Made by a program: the position numbers and the translations under genes. 64,000 nt of DNA. Source: Acidobacteriota bacterium. Its GTDB lineage: Bacteria; Acidobacteriota; Holophagae; Acanthopleuribacterales; Acanthopleuribacteraceae. The stretch is from contig JAGQSC010000021.1 in assembly GCA_020439745.1 (NCBI GenBank), positions 124,001 through 188,000 of the forward strand, read 5' to 3'. The notes below the pieces were generated by a model. The model had not been told where the DNA came from and ran no database searches. It was given only the letters and a program-made list of their open reading frames with translations. Of the stretch, positions 1 to 8,446 are shown piece by piece. The number at the start of each line of letters is the position of its first letter. Position 1 is the first letter of the stretch.

Positions 1-802
1 GGTTGCCAAAGCTTTGTGCTTCGCCAACTGATAAATCAGCACCTTGGGATCCAGGCGATTTCAAGAGAGCAAGACTCAGCGCCTCCATGGTAACGGCCGC
101 AGTCATCGCACCCTGCGCCCGGGTCATTTCTGCGATCTTTTGAAGCGGTTCTACCGCGCCAAAAAAATTGGGATAGCCCACCACCACAGCGCAAACGTCG
201 TTGCCCAGGCTGGTCTCAAGTGCATTGAGATCGGTGAGGTGTCCGAGGCAAGGAATCGTTTCAAGGGTCAAGTCCAGGTTCGACAAATAGGTGGCAACCA
301 CCTGACGATAGTAGGGGTGCACGCCTTCGGAAACTAAGACACGGGAGCGCTTGCGCTTTAGTCGAGAGGCCATCAAGACGGCTTCTGCTGTTGCCGTGGC
401 ACCGTCGTACATCGAGGCGTTGCTCACATCAAGCCCCGTTAAGACGCACATCATGGTTTGAAACTCGAACAGATACTGAAGGGTCCCTTGCGATATCTCA
501 GGTTGATAGGGTGTGTAAGAGGTCAAGAACTCCTGGCGCTGTGACAGTGTGTCCACGACCACGGGCCAGAAATGGGCATAGGCACCCCCCCCCATGAAAC
601 GGGCCCTAAACGATGTGTTCTGTTGCGCGAGTTCTTCGAAATGGGCCCGAATCTCCATTTCGGATTTGGCCTTGGGCACATGGAGTGCATCGTCGAATCG
701 CAACGACTTGGGAATACTCGTGAACAAATCATCGATGTTTGAGACGCCTATGAACTCCAGCATCTCACTTTTGTCCTTAGGGCTGAGGGGCAGGTATTTC
801 AC
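1..802 (-). CDS. gcvPA: Glycine dehydrogenase (decarboxylating) subunit 1, partial
   Basis: N-terminal half of the split P-protein of the glycine cleavage system, which with GcvPB decarboxylates glycine and loads the aminomethyl group onto GcvH. The first 267 codons are visible (families are about 450 aa) and the gene runs off the left edge. Family-typical segments include the N-terminus VKYLPLSPKDKSEML, GGGAYAHFWP near residue 75, TPYQPEISQGTLQYLFEF and the NASMYDGATA motif. The start is GTG, directly abutting the gcvH stop codon (no gap), with a GAGGA-like SD inside the end of gcvH, so translation is probably coupled. gcvPB, which would carry the PLP lysine, is expected just outside the window. 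Confidence 0.93.
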   Translation of the reverse strand, partial: MKYLPLSPKDKSEMLEFIGVSNIDDLFTSIPKSLRFDDALHVPKAKSEMEIRAHFEELAQQNTSFRARFMGGGAYAHFWPVVVDTLSQRQEFLTSYTPYQPEISQGTLQYLFEFQTMMCVLTGLDVSNASMYDGATATAEAVLMASRLKRKRSRVLVSEGVHPYYRQVVATYLSNLDLTLETIPCLGHLTDLNALETSLGNDVCAVVVGYPNFFGAVEPLQKIAEMTRAQGAMTAAVTMEALSLALLKSPGSQGADLSVGEAQSFGN

Positions 803-1189
803 TTACTTTGATTCCTCTTCCACAAAAGACTCGTAGGCTTCAGCATCCATCAATTCGTCCAATTCGGACGGATCGGTAATGCGCACACGAATCAGCCAGC
901 CGTCGTCGTGAGGGCGTTCGTTTACCAGCTCAGGACGCTCTTCCAAGTCTTCGTTGATCTCTGTGACTTCGCCGGTAATCGGCATGTACACTTCGGCAAC
1001 CGCTTTGACGGATTCCACTGTGCCGAACTCATCGCCGGCCGAAAAGGTCGATCCGTCTTCTGGCAGTTCAACGAACACAATATCGCCAAGTTGATGCTGG
1101 GCATGGTCTGTGATGCCAATCATGGCGAAATCACCTTCAACTTTTACCCATTCGTGGTCTTTGGTGTAACGGTACTCACTTGGATACAT
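803..1189 (-). CDS. gcvH: Glycine cleavage system H protein
   Basis: Lipoyl carrier protein (128 aa) that shuttles the aminomethyl intermediate between the P, T and L proteins. The lipoyl-attachment site is seen in GTVESVKAVAEVYMP, with Lys62 as the modified residue, inside an all-beta biotinyl/lipoyl fold. A longer open frame exists upstream, but the ATG at 1189 is preceded by AGGAGGCGTTGC and starts the family-typical MYPSEYRYTKDHEWV, so this start is chosen. It lies 16 bp after gcvT and directly before gcvPA, in one operon. Confidence 0.95.
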   Translation of the reverse strand: MYPSEYRYTKDHEWVKVEGDFAMIGITDHAQHQLGDIVFVELPEDGSTFSAGDEFGTVESVKAVAEVYMPITGEVTEINEDLEERPELVNERPHDDGWLIRVRITDPSELDELMDAEAYESFVEEESK

Positions 1190-1205
1190 GCAACGCCTCC
1201 TGTTT

Positions 1206-2312
1206 CTATTTCTGCCTTTGGTAAAACGGACCTTTAACGACGCAGGCTGCAACCGCCTTCTGTCGGACTTGAATGGCTATCTCTGTGTTGGGCTCGCTAT
1301 ATGCCACATCCACGTAACCCATGCCAATCGCCTTGTCCAGTGTTGGTGAGTGGCTACCGCTGGTCACCACACCGATCGTCTCTCCAGATGCGTTAGCGAT
1401 GGGGTATCCGTGCCGTGCAATACCTCGGCCGGTCACTTCAAAACACACGAGTTTTCGGACGAGACCCTCTTCTTTGATACGCAGAAGTGCATCTCGCCCC
1501 ACAAACGGATCATCCTTTTTGAATTTCACAACCCAACCCAATCCCGCTTCGAGGGCGTTGGTGGTCTGGTCGATATCGTTGCCATAAAGTGCCATGCGGG
1601 ATTCCAGTCGAAGTGTGTCGCGGGCACCCAAACCTGCAGGCTTGATGCCGTGTTCCGCCCCTTTGTCTAACATGGCTCGCCACAACGAGACGGCATGTTC
1701 GGAAGCACAATAGACTTCAAAGCCGTCCTCTCCGGTATATCCCGTTCGTGAAACAACCGCCGCTACAGCGTTTACCGGGCCCTCATAGAAATGATAGTAA
1801 GGGACTTCGCTGAGATCGCGATCGACCAACTGTTGCAGGACGGTTTCAGCCAACGGACCCTGAATGGCGATCTGCGCAGTTCTATCACTTTCATTGGTCA
1901 GTTCGATGTCGAATCCTGTAGCATGTTGTGTGACCCAAGACCAGTCCTTGTCAATGTTGCCTGCGTTGACCACCATCCAGTAATTGTTCTCGTCAAAGCG
2001 GTAGATAAGCAGATCATCTACAATGGTACCTTCCGGATAGGTCAGTAAGGTGTAATGGATGCGGCCATCCGTTAATTTGGCCACGTGATTGGTGGTGATT
2101 GACTCCAGAAAACGAAGGGCGTCGGGTCCTTTGACTCGAAATTCACCCATATGGCTGACATCGAATAGGCCTACCGACTGACGTACGGCATGGTGTTCGT
2201 CCATCAAACCCGAATACTGGACGGGCATGTTCCAGCCTGAAAACCCCACCATGCGCGCACCTAAACTGATGTGCTCCGCGCACAAAGGTGTTGTCTTCAA
2301 AACGTCACTCAT
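1206..2312 (-). CDS. gcvT: Glycine cleavage system aminomethyltransferase (T protein)
   Basis: GcvT (368 aa) transfers the methylene group from aminomethyl-GcvH to tetrahydrofolate, releasing ammonia. Visible family features are SGWNMPVQYSG near the N-terminus, LFDVSHMGEF, a C-terminal GCV_T barrel with GVVTSGSHSPTL, and the usual length. The start is ATG at 2312, behind GAGGCGGATGGGATC; an upstream in-frame TTG has no SD. First gene of the gcvT-gcvH-gcvPA operon, driven by the promoter at 2354-2382. The leader is only about 35 nt, so there is no room for a glycine riboswitch. Confidence 0.95.
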   Translation of the reverse strand: MSDVLKTTPLCAEHISLGARMVGFSGWNMPVQYSGLMDEHHAVRQSVGLFDVSHMGEFRVKGPDALRFLESITTNHVAKLTDGRIHYTLLTYPEGTIVDDLLIYRFDENNYWMVVNAGNIDKDWSWVTQHATGFDIELTNESDRTAQIAIQGPLAETVLQQLVDRDLSEVPYYHFYEGPVNAVAAVVSRTGYTGEDGFEVYCASEHAVSLWRAMLDKGAEHGIKPAGLGARDTLRLESRMALYGNDIDQTTNALEAGLGWVVKFKKDDPFVGRDALLRIKEEGLVRKLVCFEVTGRGIARHGYPIANASGETIGVVTSGSHSPTLDKAIGMGYVDVAYSEPNTEIAIQVRQKAVAACVVKGPFYQRQK

Positions 2313-2353
2313 GATCCCATCCGCCTCGCACAACTAGTCGCCTGACCAAAGGC

Positions 2354-2382
2354 ATTCTAATCACAGTTGATAGGGTTGTCAA
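2354..2382 (-). promoter_or_regulatory. Sigma70-type promoter of the gcv operon
   Basis: On the minus strand, TTGACA (2377-2382), a 17-bp spacer and TAGAAT (2354-2359), an almost perfect housekeeping promoter about 40 bp upstream of gcvT. It is back to back with the aldehyde dehydrogenase promoter. Confidence 0.8.
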
Positions 2383-2441
2383 AATGATCCTGACACGGTC
2401 TGATTTGTCTCTCAGACAAGGCGCCAACTGGGTTTCCGGGC

Positions 2442-2469
2442 TTGTAATAAGGCATGGAAGTTCTATAAT
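2442..2469 (+). promoter_or_regulatory. Sigma70-type promoter of the ALDH7 gene
   Basis: TTGTAA (2442-2447), a 16-bp spacer and a consensus TATAAT (2464-2469), with transcription expected from about 2476. The 50-nt leader ends in AAGGAGGAAGAA before the ATG. Confidence 0.7.
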
Positions 2470-2525
2470 CCCCAGGTTTGACGGAAATCGTCGTCGGCAT
2501 GGCGTGCCGATGTAAGGAGGAAGAA

Positions 2526-4037
2526 ATGCAGGGATTTATGCAACGGCTAGGTCTCAAAGAGTTGAATTCCGGCGCATTTGCGGGTGAATGGCTGCCTTGT
2601 GCAGGCGGTCAGTTGGAGAGTTTTTCGCCGGCGGATGGCTCCCTAATCGGTAAGGTCCAAATGGCGACCAAGGCTGAGTATGAACAAGTGATGCGGTCCA
2701 GCCTTGAGACTTTTGAAAAATGGCGCACGGTACCCGCGCCGGAACGCGGATTACTGGTGCGTGAGATTGCCGATGCGCTGAAAGCCAACAAAGAGGATCT
2801 GGGTCGCCTGGTAAGCCTAGAGATGGGCAAGATTTACCAGGAAGGTTTGGGTGAAGTACAGGAAATGATTGACATCGCTGACTTTGCTGTGGGCTTGTCG
2901 CGTCAGCTGTACGGTTTAACCATGCATTCGGAACGTCCCGGTCATCGTATGTACGAGCAGTACCATCCACTGGGTGTCGTTGGTGTGATCAGTGCCTTCA
3001 ACTTTCCGGTCGCTGTATACGCTTGGAACGCCATCATCGCCGCGGTGTGTGGCGATACCGTCGTTTGGAAACCGTCCTGGAAAACGCCACTATGTGCCGT
3101 TGCAGTGAATCATATATTCGAACAAGTTGCCGCTCGCCGTGGTTTCCCCGGTCTTTTCAACTTAGTCATAGGGACAGACCAAGAAATTGGTGAGACGATG
3201 GTCGCCGACGAGCGTATTCCCTTGATCTCGGCGACTGGATCGGTTCGCATGGGCAAGATCGTGGGCGCAAAGGTGGCTGCCCGATTGGGACGCAGTTTGT
3301 TGGAACTAGGCGGCAACAACGCCATTATCCTGACGCCCGAAGCCGACATAGATATGGCCATTCCCGCCATTGTGTTTGGCGCTGTCGGCACGGCGGGTCA
3401 GCGTTGCACCTCAACCCGGCGGCTCATTGTTCATGAAGATCTGATGGAAGAAGTGTCGGAACGATTGGTTAAAGCCTATCGGCAAGTTCGAATTGGTGAC
3501 CCATTAGATGAAAACACCTTGATGGGCCCCTTAATCGACCAAGATGCAGTCGATCAAATGATGCGTGCGGTTGCCAAACTGCGTGAAGCGGGAGGGGAAG
3601 TGCTTTATGGAGGCGAATCTCTTGATCGGCCGGGATTCTACGTGACGCCCTGCATTGCCAAAGCATCCAACGACTACCAGATTGTACAAGACGAAACCTT
3701 TGCACCCATTTTGTACCTAATACCCTATCGAGAACTCGATGAGGCCATCGGTTACCAAAACGGTGTCCGCCAGGGCCTATCTTCGTCGATCTTCACCCGC
3801 AATATGTTGGAGAGCGAGAAGTTTCTCAGTCATGAAGGTTCGGATTGCGGTATTGCCAACGTAAATATCGGTACCTCGGGTGCTGAAATTGGTGGCGCAT
3901 TCGGCGGTGAGAAGGAGACCGGAGGCGGCCGAGAGTCAGGGTCTGATTCCTGGAAAGTCTACATGCGTCGGCAAACGAACACCATTAACTATTCCAAAGA
4001 ACTGCCCTTGGCTCAAGGGATCAAGTTCGACTTGTAA
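2526..4037 (+). CDS. ALDH7-family aldehyde dehydrogenase (probable alpha-aminoadipate semialdehyde dehydrogenase)
   Basis: NAD(P)-dependent aldehyde dehydrogenase of 503 aa resembling antiquitin (ALDH7A1) and bacterial piperideine-6-carboxylate dehydrogenases, which oxidise alpha-aminoadipate semialdehyde in lysine catabolism. Catalytic Cys294 lies in GQRCTSTRR and general base Glu260 in LLELGGNN. The C-terminal segment with [20 protein letters not shown] and [15 protein letters not shown] is characteristic of the ALDH7 subfamily. The open frame extends upstream to 2478, but ATG 2526 has an excellent AAGGAGGA SD. It ends 3 bp from the convergent miaE. A lysine-ketoglutarate reductase at 21-22 kb supports the substrate guess, which remains inference. 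Confidence 0.88.
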   Translation: MQGFMQRLGLKELNSGAFAGEWLPCAGGQLESFSPADGSLIGKVQMATKAEYEQVMRSSLETFEKWRTVPAPERGLLVREIADALKANKEDLGRLVSLEMGKIYQEGLGEVQEMIDIADFAVGLSRQLYGLTMHSERPGHRMYEQYHPLGVVGVISAFNFPVAVYAWNAIIAAVCGDTVVWKPSWKTPLCAVAVNHIFEQVAARRGFPGLFNLVIGTDQEIGETMVADERIPLISATGSVRMGKIVGAKVAARLGRSLLELGGNNAIILTPEADIDMAIPAIVFGAVGTAGQRCTSTRRLIVHEDLMEEVSERLVKAYRQVRIGDPLDENTLMGPLIDQDAVDQMMRAVAKLREAGGEVLYGGESLDRPGFYVTPCIAKASNDYQIVQDETFAPILYLIPYRELDEAIGYQNGVRQGLSSSIFTRNMLESEKFLSHEGSDCGIANVNIGTSGAEIGGAFGGEKETGGGRESGSDSWKVYMRRQTNTINYSKELPLAQGIKFDL

Positions 4038-4040
4038 GTC

Positions 4041-4676
4041 TCAATTCTGCGCGCTGGATGAAACCACCCCAGCTGGCACACCACTGTGAAAACGGAACTG
4101 GTTGTCGGGACTGGAAATGAGGGAGGATTCCAGCGCGCGGAAAAACTCAATTCTGTCGTCAATTTGGGTAGGGCTGAACGATCGGGCGAAATCAATATAG
4201 GTCTTGTAGTGGCGAGCTTCGGACTGCAACAGTCCCCGATAAAAACCTGCCAGCTCTTCGTCTAAGTGTGGGGCAAGTACCATAAAGCGTTCGCATGAGC
4301 GCGCCTCGATAAACGCGCCTACGATTAAGATATCGACGAGTCGCTGTGGATCCGTTTTAGCGCAATGCGACCTCAATTGTTCTGCATAACGGGCTGCCGT
4401 CAGGTGTTGATAGGGTATGTTGCGTTTCTGCATCATCGCCAGAACCTGTTCGAAGTGACGGAGTTCTTCTCGTGCCAATCGCGACATTTTCTGCAAAAGG
4501 AGTGGGTATTGGACATAGCGGAACATCATATGCAACGCTGTGAATGCAGCCTTCTTTTCGCAATGCGCGTGATCGATCAATAAGATGTCCATGTGCTCGA
4601 GTGCGGCTTCTAACCAAGCATGTGGTGTGGGCTCGCCGAGAAACTCGATCAGGGCATGTAAGTGTTTTTGAGACAA
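4041..4676 (-). CDS. miaE: tRNA-(ms2io6A37) hydroxylase
   Basis: Carboxylate-bridged di-iron monooxygenase that hydroxylates the isopentenyl side chain of 2-methylthio-N6-isopentenyladenosine at tRNA position 37. About 211 aa; ferritin-like helices carry the metal-ligand pattern: CEKKAA, EELRHFE, EARSCERF and SEARHYKTY (two ExxH motifs). No upstream ATG fits. TTG 4676 has GGAGG eight bases upstream; TTG 4682 in the same frame would have a spacing of only two. A consensus TATAAT on the minus strand (4697-4702) lies just upstream, with a poor -35. RimO, another sulfur/RNA-side modifier, lies elsewhere in the window; no miaA or miaB was seen. Confidence 0.9.
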   Translation of the reverse strand: MSQKHLHALIEFLGEPTPHAWLEAALEHMDILLIDHAHCEKKAAFTALHMMFRYVQYPLLLQKMSRLAREELRHFEQVLAMMQKRNIPYQHLTAARYAEQLRSHCAKTDPQRLVDILIVGAFIEARSCERFMVLAPHLDEELAGFYRGLLQSEARHYKTYIDFARSFSPTQIDDRIEFFRALESSLISSPDNQFRFHSGVPAGVVSSSAQN

Positions 4677-4777
4677 GGACAATTCCTCCCGGGGCGATTA
4701 TAGACGATGACGTCCGGCCGAAATGCGTGGATGTGTGAGATGAATCGCAAAATGCCCATTAATCGCGCTGAATCCGC

Positions 4778-4806
4778 TTGACAAGGGACTTTGAGGTGCC
4801 TAAACT
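4778..4806 (+). promoter_or_regulatory. Sigma70-type promoter of the HU gene
   Basis: TTGACA (4778-4783), a 17-bp spacer and TAAACT (4801-4806). The leader is about 48 nt and ends in AGGAGG before the HU start. Confidence 0.75.
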
Positions 4807-4860
4807 CCAGTATTCCGTAAGGGTTTTCCACCTTTCAATGTTTCCCCAGGAGGATATCGC

Positions 4861-5133
4861 ATGAATAAAGCTGATTTGGTGAGCATTATCGCGAACGGTG
4901 CTTCAATTTCTAAGGCGCAAGCAGCAAAGGCCTTGGATACCGCACTAGATGCGATCGTTACAGCGCTGAAAAAGGGCGAAAAAGTAACGTTGGTTAATTT
5001 CGGGACATTTTCAGTAGCAGAGCGCAAGGCACGCACGGGTCGTAACCCGCGCACCAATGCCGTGCTCGAGATTGAAGCCAAAAAAGTGCCGAAGTTCAAA
5101 CCCGGCAAAACGTTCATGGACGCTGTAAAGTAA
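4861..5133 (+). CDS. hup: HU family DNA-binding protein
   Basis: Histone-like nucleoid protein of 90 aa, the standard HU length, that dimerises and bends DNA. It has the N-terminal helix pair starting MNKADLVSIIANGASISKAQ, the VTLVNFGTFSV strand, the beta-arm with the RTGRNPRT DNA-intercalation motif (including the conserved Pro), and the C-terminal KVPKFKPGKTFMDAVK. The gene is monocistronic with its own strong promoter and a terminator right after it, as expected for an abundant protein. Confidence 0.96.
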   Translation: MNKADLVSIIANGASISKAQAAKALDTALDAIVTALKKGEKVTLVNFGTFSVAERKARTGRNPRTNAVLEIEAKKVPKFKPGKTFMDAVK

Positions 5134-5158
5134 ATAGCTTTCGCGATCGATTGATTGA

Positions 5159-5190
5159 GGAGTGTCTTGCGACACTCCTTTTTCTGTTTT
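5159..5190 (+). terminator. Rho-independent terminator after HU
   Basis: An 8-bp perfect stem (5159-5166 with 5171-5178), a TTGC loop and a T-rich run TTTTTCTGTTTT. It slightly overlaps the stop codon of the convergent helicase gene; in the opposite direction there is no T-run, so it is unidirectional. Confidence 0.9.
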
Positions 5191-6823
5191 AGGCCTCAGA
5201 AATCAGAATCTCAGTTTGGCGGTAAAACTTGCCGTTGGCCTTCATGACGTACTTCACTGCGTTGGCGTTGATCTGGAACGTACTTTCGTATTCGCCCATC
5301 TGAATGTCCATCAGGTCGTCTTTCCGCAAACGGGCAGCCTTCTTGATGGTGCTACGAAGGTCGTTGGGCGACAGTCCATCTCGTCTGCCTAGTGCGACGC
5401 ACAATGTCTTGGTACGGCTGGGTCGATCTCTATCTCGTCGCTTTTTCTCTCGCGGTTCCCTGAAGCTCGAAGATTCGGCAGCAGATTGTTCAGCTTCCGT
5501 AACAGCCCCACCGCCAGATGTTATGTCAAGTGGTTCACCAATGCCTTGGCGCAGGAACTTCTCCAGCAGGAATGGCAATAGGGTGTGGGCTTGGTCGGCC
5601 GTCAAACGTTCGGCCAGGCGTAAGTAGTCGTCATGGACATCTGCGTCTTTTGCATAACCGATATCTTCAAGGACGCGATGTTCGGAAGCGACTCGAGCTT
5701 CGATGATCTCCTCATCAGTGGGTATGGGAACCTCTGTTGCTTTGATGCTGTGTGCTTTCAGCGCGAGGTTGAAGTTGGCGATGTCGGTGCCGCTTACCAA
5801 CGAAATGGCCCGACCCGACTTGCCCGCACGACCTGTGCGGCCACTTCTGTGTACGTAAGTCTCTAGATCTTCAGACGTGGCGTAAATGAACACGTGAGAT
5901 ACGTTGGGCACATCGATGCCGCGGGCTGCGAGGTCTGTGCATACGAGGACCTGCACCAAACCAAGCCTGAAACGGCTGAGGTTCCTTTCGCGGTGTGCCT
6001 GAGAAAGATCTGATGAGAGATAGACCGCCTTGATCCCAGCGCCGCTGAGGAATTGCGCTACAGCGCGCACGTCAACCTTGGTGTTACAGAACACAATACT
6101 CAATTCCGGTTCTTCCTTCTCGATGAAGCGCAGTAACACCTGGTCTTTCTCCTGCATCGTTGTCATACAGTACAGGTGTTCAATCTCTGCCGGTGCGCGG
6201 GAACTGTCCTCTTGGGAAAGGCGAACAGGTTCGTGCATCAGCGAGTGAATTAAGTGCTCGATGGCAGGAGGAAAGGTAGCCGAAGACATGATGGTCTGAT
6301 GCCGTTTGGGTAGATGCTGAAAGATCAGGCGCATTTCAGGGAGAAACCCCATGGAAAGCATCTTGTCTGCCTCGTCCAGCACCAAACCACGTACGACGGA
6401 AACCGACATGGTGCGTCGCTTCAAGTGATCAAGAACCCGACCCGGAGTACCCACTACCACGTGGGCCCCTTTTTTGAGGGCGTCTACTTGCTTGCTGAAA
6501 GACGATCCGCCGTACACAGCCGTGACGTTCACTGAACTGCCTTCAGCCAAACGCGACAACTCGCGGTACACTTGTAGGGCCAATTCTCGAGCGGGAACTA
6601 AGATCAAATACTGCACCGCAGGGACATCCGGGGAGACAGATTGAACCACTGGGATCCCAAATGCCGCCGTCTTTCCGCTGCCTGTCTTGGACTCGATAAC
6701 TGCGTCCCGTTTATTGATGATCTCGGGGATAGCCTTGCCTTGTATCTCGGTGGGCTGTTCATAGCCCATGACCTTGAGGTTGGCCGTGATGAATTCCTTC
6801 AATCCAAAAGATGAAAATGCCAT
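5189..6823 (-). CDS. DEAD-box ATP-dependent RNA helicase with DbpA-type C-terminal domain
   Basis: RNA helicase of 544 aa, probably acting in ribosome assembly or RNA turnover. In order: Q motif (EQPTEIQ), Walker A SKTGSGKT, PARELALQV, TPGRVLDHL, DEAD box LVLDEADKML, SAT motif, then the second RecA lobe with VFCNTKVDV, TDLAARGIDV and HRSGRTGRAG. After an acidic/basic linker (REPREKKRRDRDRPSR) comes a roughly 70-residue domain resembling the DbpA/CsdA RNA-binding domain. ATG 6823 with GGAGCAACA upstream is preferred over a longer frame to 6877. A promoter at 6938-6966 leaves a leader of about 108 nt with two long U-runs, reminiscent of cold-inducible helicase leaders (inference). Confidence 0.93.
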   Translation of the reverse strand: MAFSSFGLKEFITANLKVMGYEQPTEIQGKAIPEIINKRDAVIESKTGSGKTAAFGIPVVQSVSPDVPAVQYLILVPARELALQVYRELSRLAEGSSVNVTAVYGGSSFSKQVDALKKGAHVVVGTPGRVLDHLKRRTMSVSVVRGLVLDEADKMLSMGFLPEMRLIFQHLPKRHQTIMSSATFPPAIEHLIHSLMHEPVRLSQEDSSRAPAEIEHLYCMTTMQEKDQVLLRFIEKEEPELSIVFCNTKVDVRAVAQFLSGAGIKAVYLSSDLSQAHRERNLSRFRLGLVQVLVCTDLAARGIDVPNVSHVFIYATSEDLETYVHRSGRTGRAGKSGRAISLVSGTDIANFNLALKAHSIKATEVPIPTDEEIIEARVASEHRVLEDIGYAKDADVHDDYLRLAERLTADQAHTLLPFLLEKFLRQGIGEPLDITSGGGAVTEAEQSAAESSSFREPREKKRRDRDRPSRTKTLCVALGRRDGLSPNDLRSTIKKAARLRKDDLMDIQMGEYESTFQINANAVKYVMKANGKFYRQTEILISEA

Positions 6824-6937
6824 TGTTGCTCCATAAAGCATTAAATGCCTGTGGCTGCCAAAAAAAAGTGCCACCAAAAAAATTGCGATCTTGCGTTTGT
6901 CATGGCCGAAACACCAAGCATGAACGGTCGCTGTGAA

Positions 6938-6966
6938 AGTATAACCGCAAAAGGTGATCGCCCCAA
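6938..6966 (-). promoter_or_regulatory. Sigma70-type promoter of the DEAD-box helicase
   Basis: Minus strand TTGGGG (6961-6966), a 17-bp spacer and TATACT (6938-6943). The predicted leader of about 108 nt includes T-runs of seven and eight bases and a GTGGC/GCCAC pairing. Confidence 0.55.
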
Positions 6967-7024
6967 CGCGTTTCGCTGACGTCGAGTTAGTATTCTCTGA
7001 AGACCAAGTCGCTTGGGCCCATGG

Positions 7025-8128
7025 CTAGTGCAAGGCCTGCCTTACATAATCAATGATTAAGTTGATGTTGGCTTGCTCCTGGCTGCCGGCTGTGTCGCCA
7101 CCCACATTCCATTTTGCTGTCGTTACCACAATCAAGTCTTGGTCGGGGAAAGTGGCGATGAATTGGCCGCCCCAACCCCAAGCCAATTGCAGATCATCTC
7201 CCGAGCCTGTACCCAGCCACCAAAGGAACCCATAGTCAATGTCCTTGAATGCGCCATAAGAACCATGACTGTCCCTGGTTTTGGTCTTCATTTGGCGTAC
7301 CCATGACTCGGGCACTATTTCAATTTCACCCCAGGTCCCCGACTGCATAAGCAATCGCCCAATTTTGGCCATATCTAACGTTCTAAGTTCCAGCCCGGCT
7401 CCGCCGTTGTGGTGCCCATCTGCCAAGGTCTCCCAGCGCACGGGCCTAAAACCAAGGGGTTCGAAGAGGTTTGATTCCGCAAAGCTGCGCGTGCTTTGCC
7501 CGGTTGCTTCCGTCAGGATGACTGATAACAGGTGGACCGCACCAGAATTGTAGTTGAATGTACTGCCCGGTTCGTGGGAAAGGGGTCTGTCCAGAACATA
7601 ACGGATCGGATTCGATGAATTGGCCCAGTTGTTGTAACCCGATGCCGAACTTTCGTCCCAGCTAAATCCACTGGTCATTGTCAATAAATGGCGAATTGTG
7701 ATCGCGGCCTTTTCGGGTGCAAGATCGGGTACCGTCGCGGCAAAAAAGGGTCCAATCGGTTGGTCCACATCGTCAAGAATACCTCGGTCAATGGCGATCC
7801 CTATCAAGATAGCCATGACGGTTTTAGTGACCGAACGGACGTGGTGCAGACTGGCACGTTCATTGTCTGAATAATAGGATTCTCCGATCAAGGCATTGTT
7901 GCGAATCACACACATCGATGTGAGTCCGAAGGTCCGCCCGGCTTGTTGGTAGGCAGACTCAAACGCTGCACGATCGAATCCCGCTGCTTCAGGTGAAGCG
8001 ATCGCCCACTCGCTCGTAAAAGCTGGAACCCACGTGGAAGCCTCAGTAGCTCCGTTCGGGCTGTCATCGGAAGAATTGCAAGCACTCAAGAACAATAAGA
8101 GGGCTATGAACAGAACGCGTATGGCCAT
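7025..8128 (-). CDS. Serine hydrolase lipoprotein, beta-lactamase/PBP4* (class C) fold
   Basis: Exported hydrolase of 367 aa with a class-C beta-lactamase/D-alanyl-D-alanine peptidase or esterase fold. The N-terminus has a hydrophobic stretch ending in the lipobox LSAC, so the protein is probably a lipoprotein. The nucleophile motif SxxK is SVTK, the YxN-type motif is in FNYNSGAVHLLS, and the third-motif region is WGWGGQF. The substrate cannot be told from sequence: peptidoglycan, esters and beta-lactams all fit the fold. ATG 8128 has GGAG six bases upstream; the earlier ATG 8140 lacks an SD. It is transcribed in the same direction as the tRNA-Arg gene upstream. Confidence 0.85.
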   Translation of the reverse strand: MAIRVLFIALLLFLSACNSSDDSPNGATEASTWVPAFTSEWAIASPEAAGFDRAAFESAYQQAGRTFGLTSMCVIRNNALIGESYYSDNERASLHHVRSVTKTVMAILIGIAIDRGILDDVDQPIGPFFAATVPDLAPEKAAITIRHLLTMTSGFSWDESSASGYNNWANSSNPIRYVLDRPLSHEPGSTFNYNSGAVHLLSVILTEATGQSTRSFAESNLFEPLGFRPVRWETLADGHHNGGAGLELRTLDMAKIGRLLMQSGTWGEIEIVPESWVRQMKTKTRDSHGSYGAFKDIDYGFLWWLGTGSGDDLQLAWGWGGQFIATFPDQDLIVVTTAKWNVGGDTAGSQEQANINLIIDYVRQALH

Positions 8129-8214
8129 GCTTCGCTCCATGCAGGGGTCTTAACACCTCATACGAAAACTGTCAGGAAACGACTCGATAACGCGAAATAC
8201 CCTCTATTTGTTGA

Positions 8215-8289
8215 TGGTACCCCCGGATGGAATCGAACCATCGCACCTGGCTCCGGAGGCCAGTGCTCTATCCACTGAGCTACGGGGGC
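8215..8289 (-). tRNA. tRNA-Arg(CCG)
   Basis: Full cloverleaf on the minus strand: acceptor stem GCCCCCG/CGGGGGT (closing pair G-U), D arm GCTC...GAGC, anticodon stem CTGGC/GCCAG with loop CTCCGGA (anticodon CCG, reading CGG), 4-nt variable loop, and T stem GATGG/CCATC with loop TTCGATT. The 3' CCA is encoded. The G1-U72 closing pair is slightly unusual. Confidence 0.95.
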
Positions 8290-8347
8290 AAATCCGCACA
8301 CCATTTAACTCTGAACCCATCAAATTGGCAAGTTCTGTGGGGTTTGC

Positions 8348-8376
8348 TTGACTTTGCCAAAGTGGATCTATATAGT
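8348..8376 (+). promoter_or_regulatory. Sigma70-type promoter of the rimP-nusA-infB operon
   Basis: TTGACT (8348-8353), a 17-bp spacer and TATAGT (8371-8376), with a start expected near 8383. The resulting leader of about 64 nt contains an intrinsic terminator directly before rimP. Confidence 0.75.
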
Positions 8377-8421
8377 TCAAACGGTCGCCAAGCGCGGCAC
8401 TACCAAACTTGTCGTGATGAG

Positions 8422-8446
8422 AAGTGGGTTTGACCCACTTTTTTTT
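8422..8446 (+). terminator. Intrinsic terminator in the rimP leader (attenuator candidate)
   Basis: A perfect 8-bp stem (8422-8429 with 8433-8440) and a 3-nt TTG loop, followed by T's running directly into the rimP ATG at 8447. It sits downstream of the operon promoter, so all transcripts from that promoter must read through it. It may be a control point for NusA-dependent feedback. Confidence 0.8.

Noticed and set aside
2313-2380. Glycine riboswitch upstream of gcvT
   Set aside because: The -10 is only about 42 bp from the start codon, leaving a leader of about 35 nt, far too short for the aptamer.
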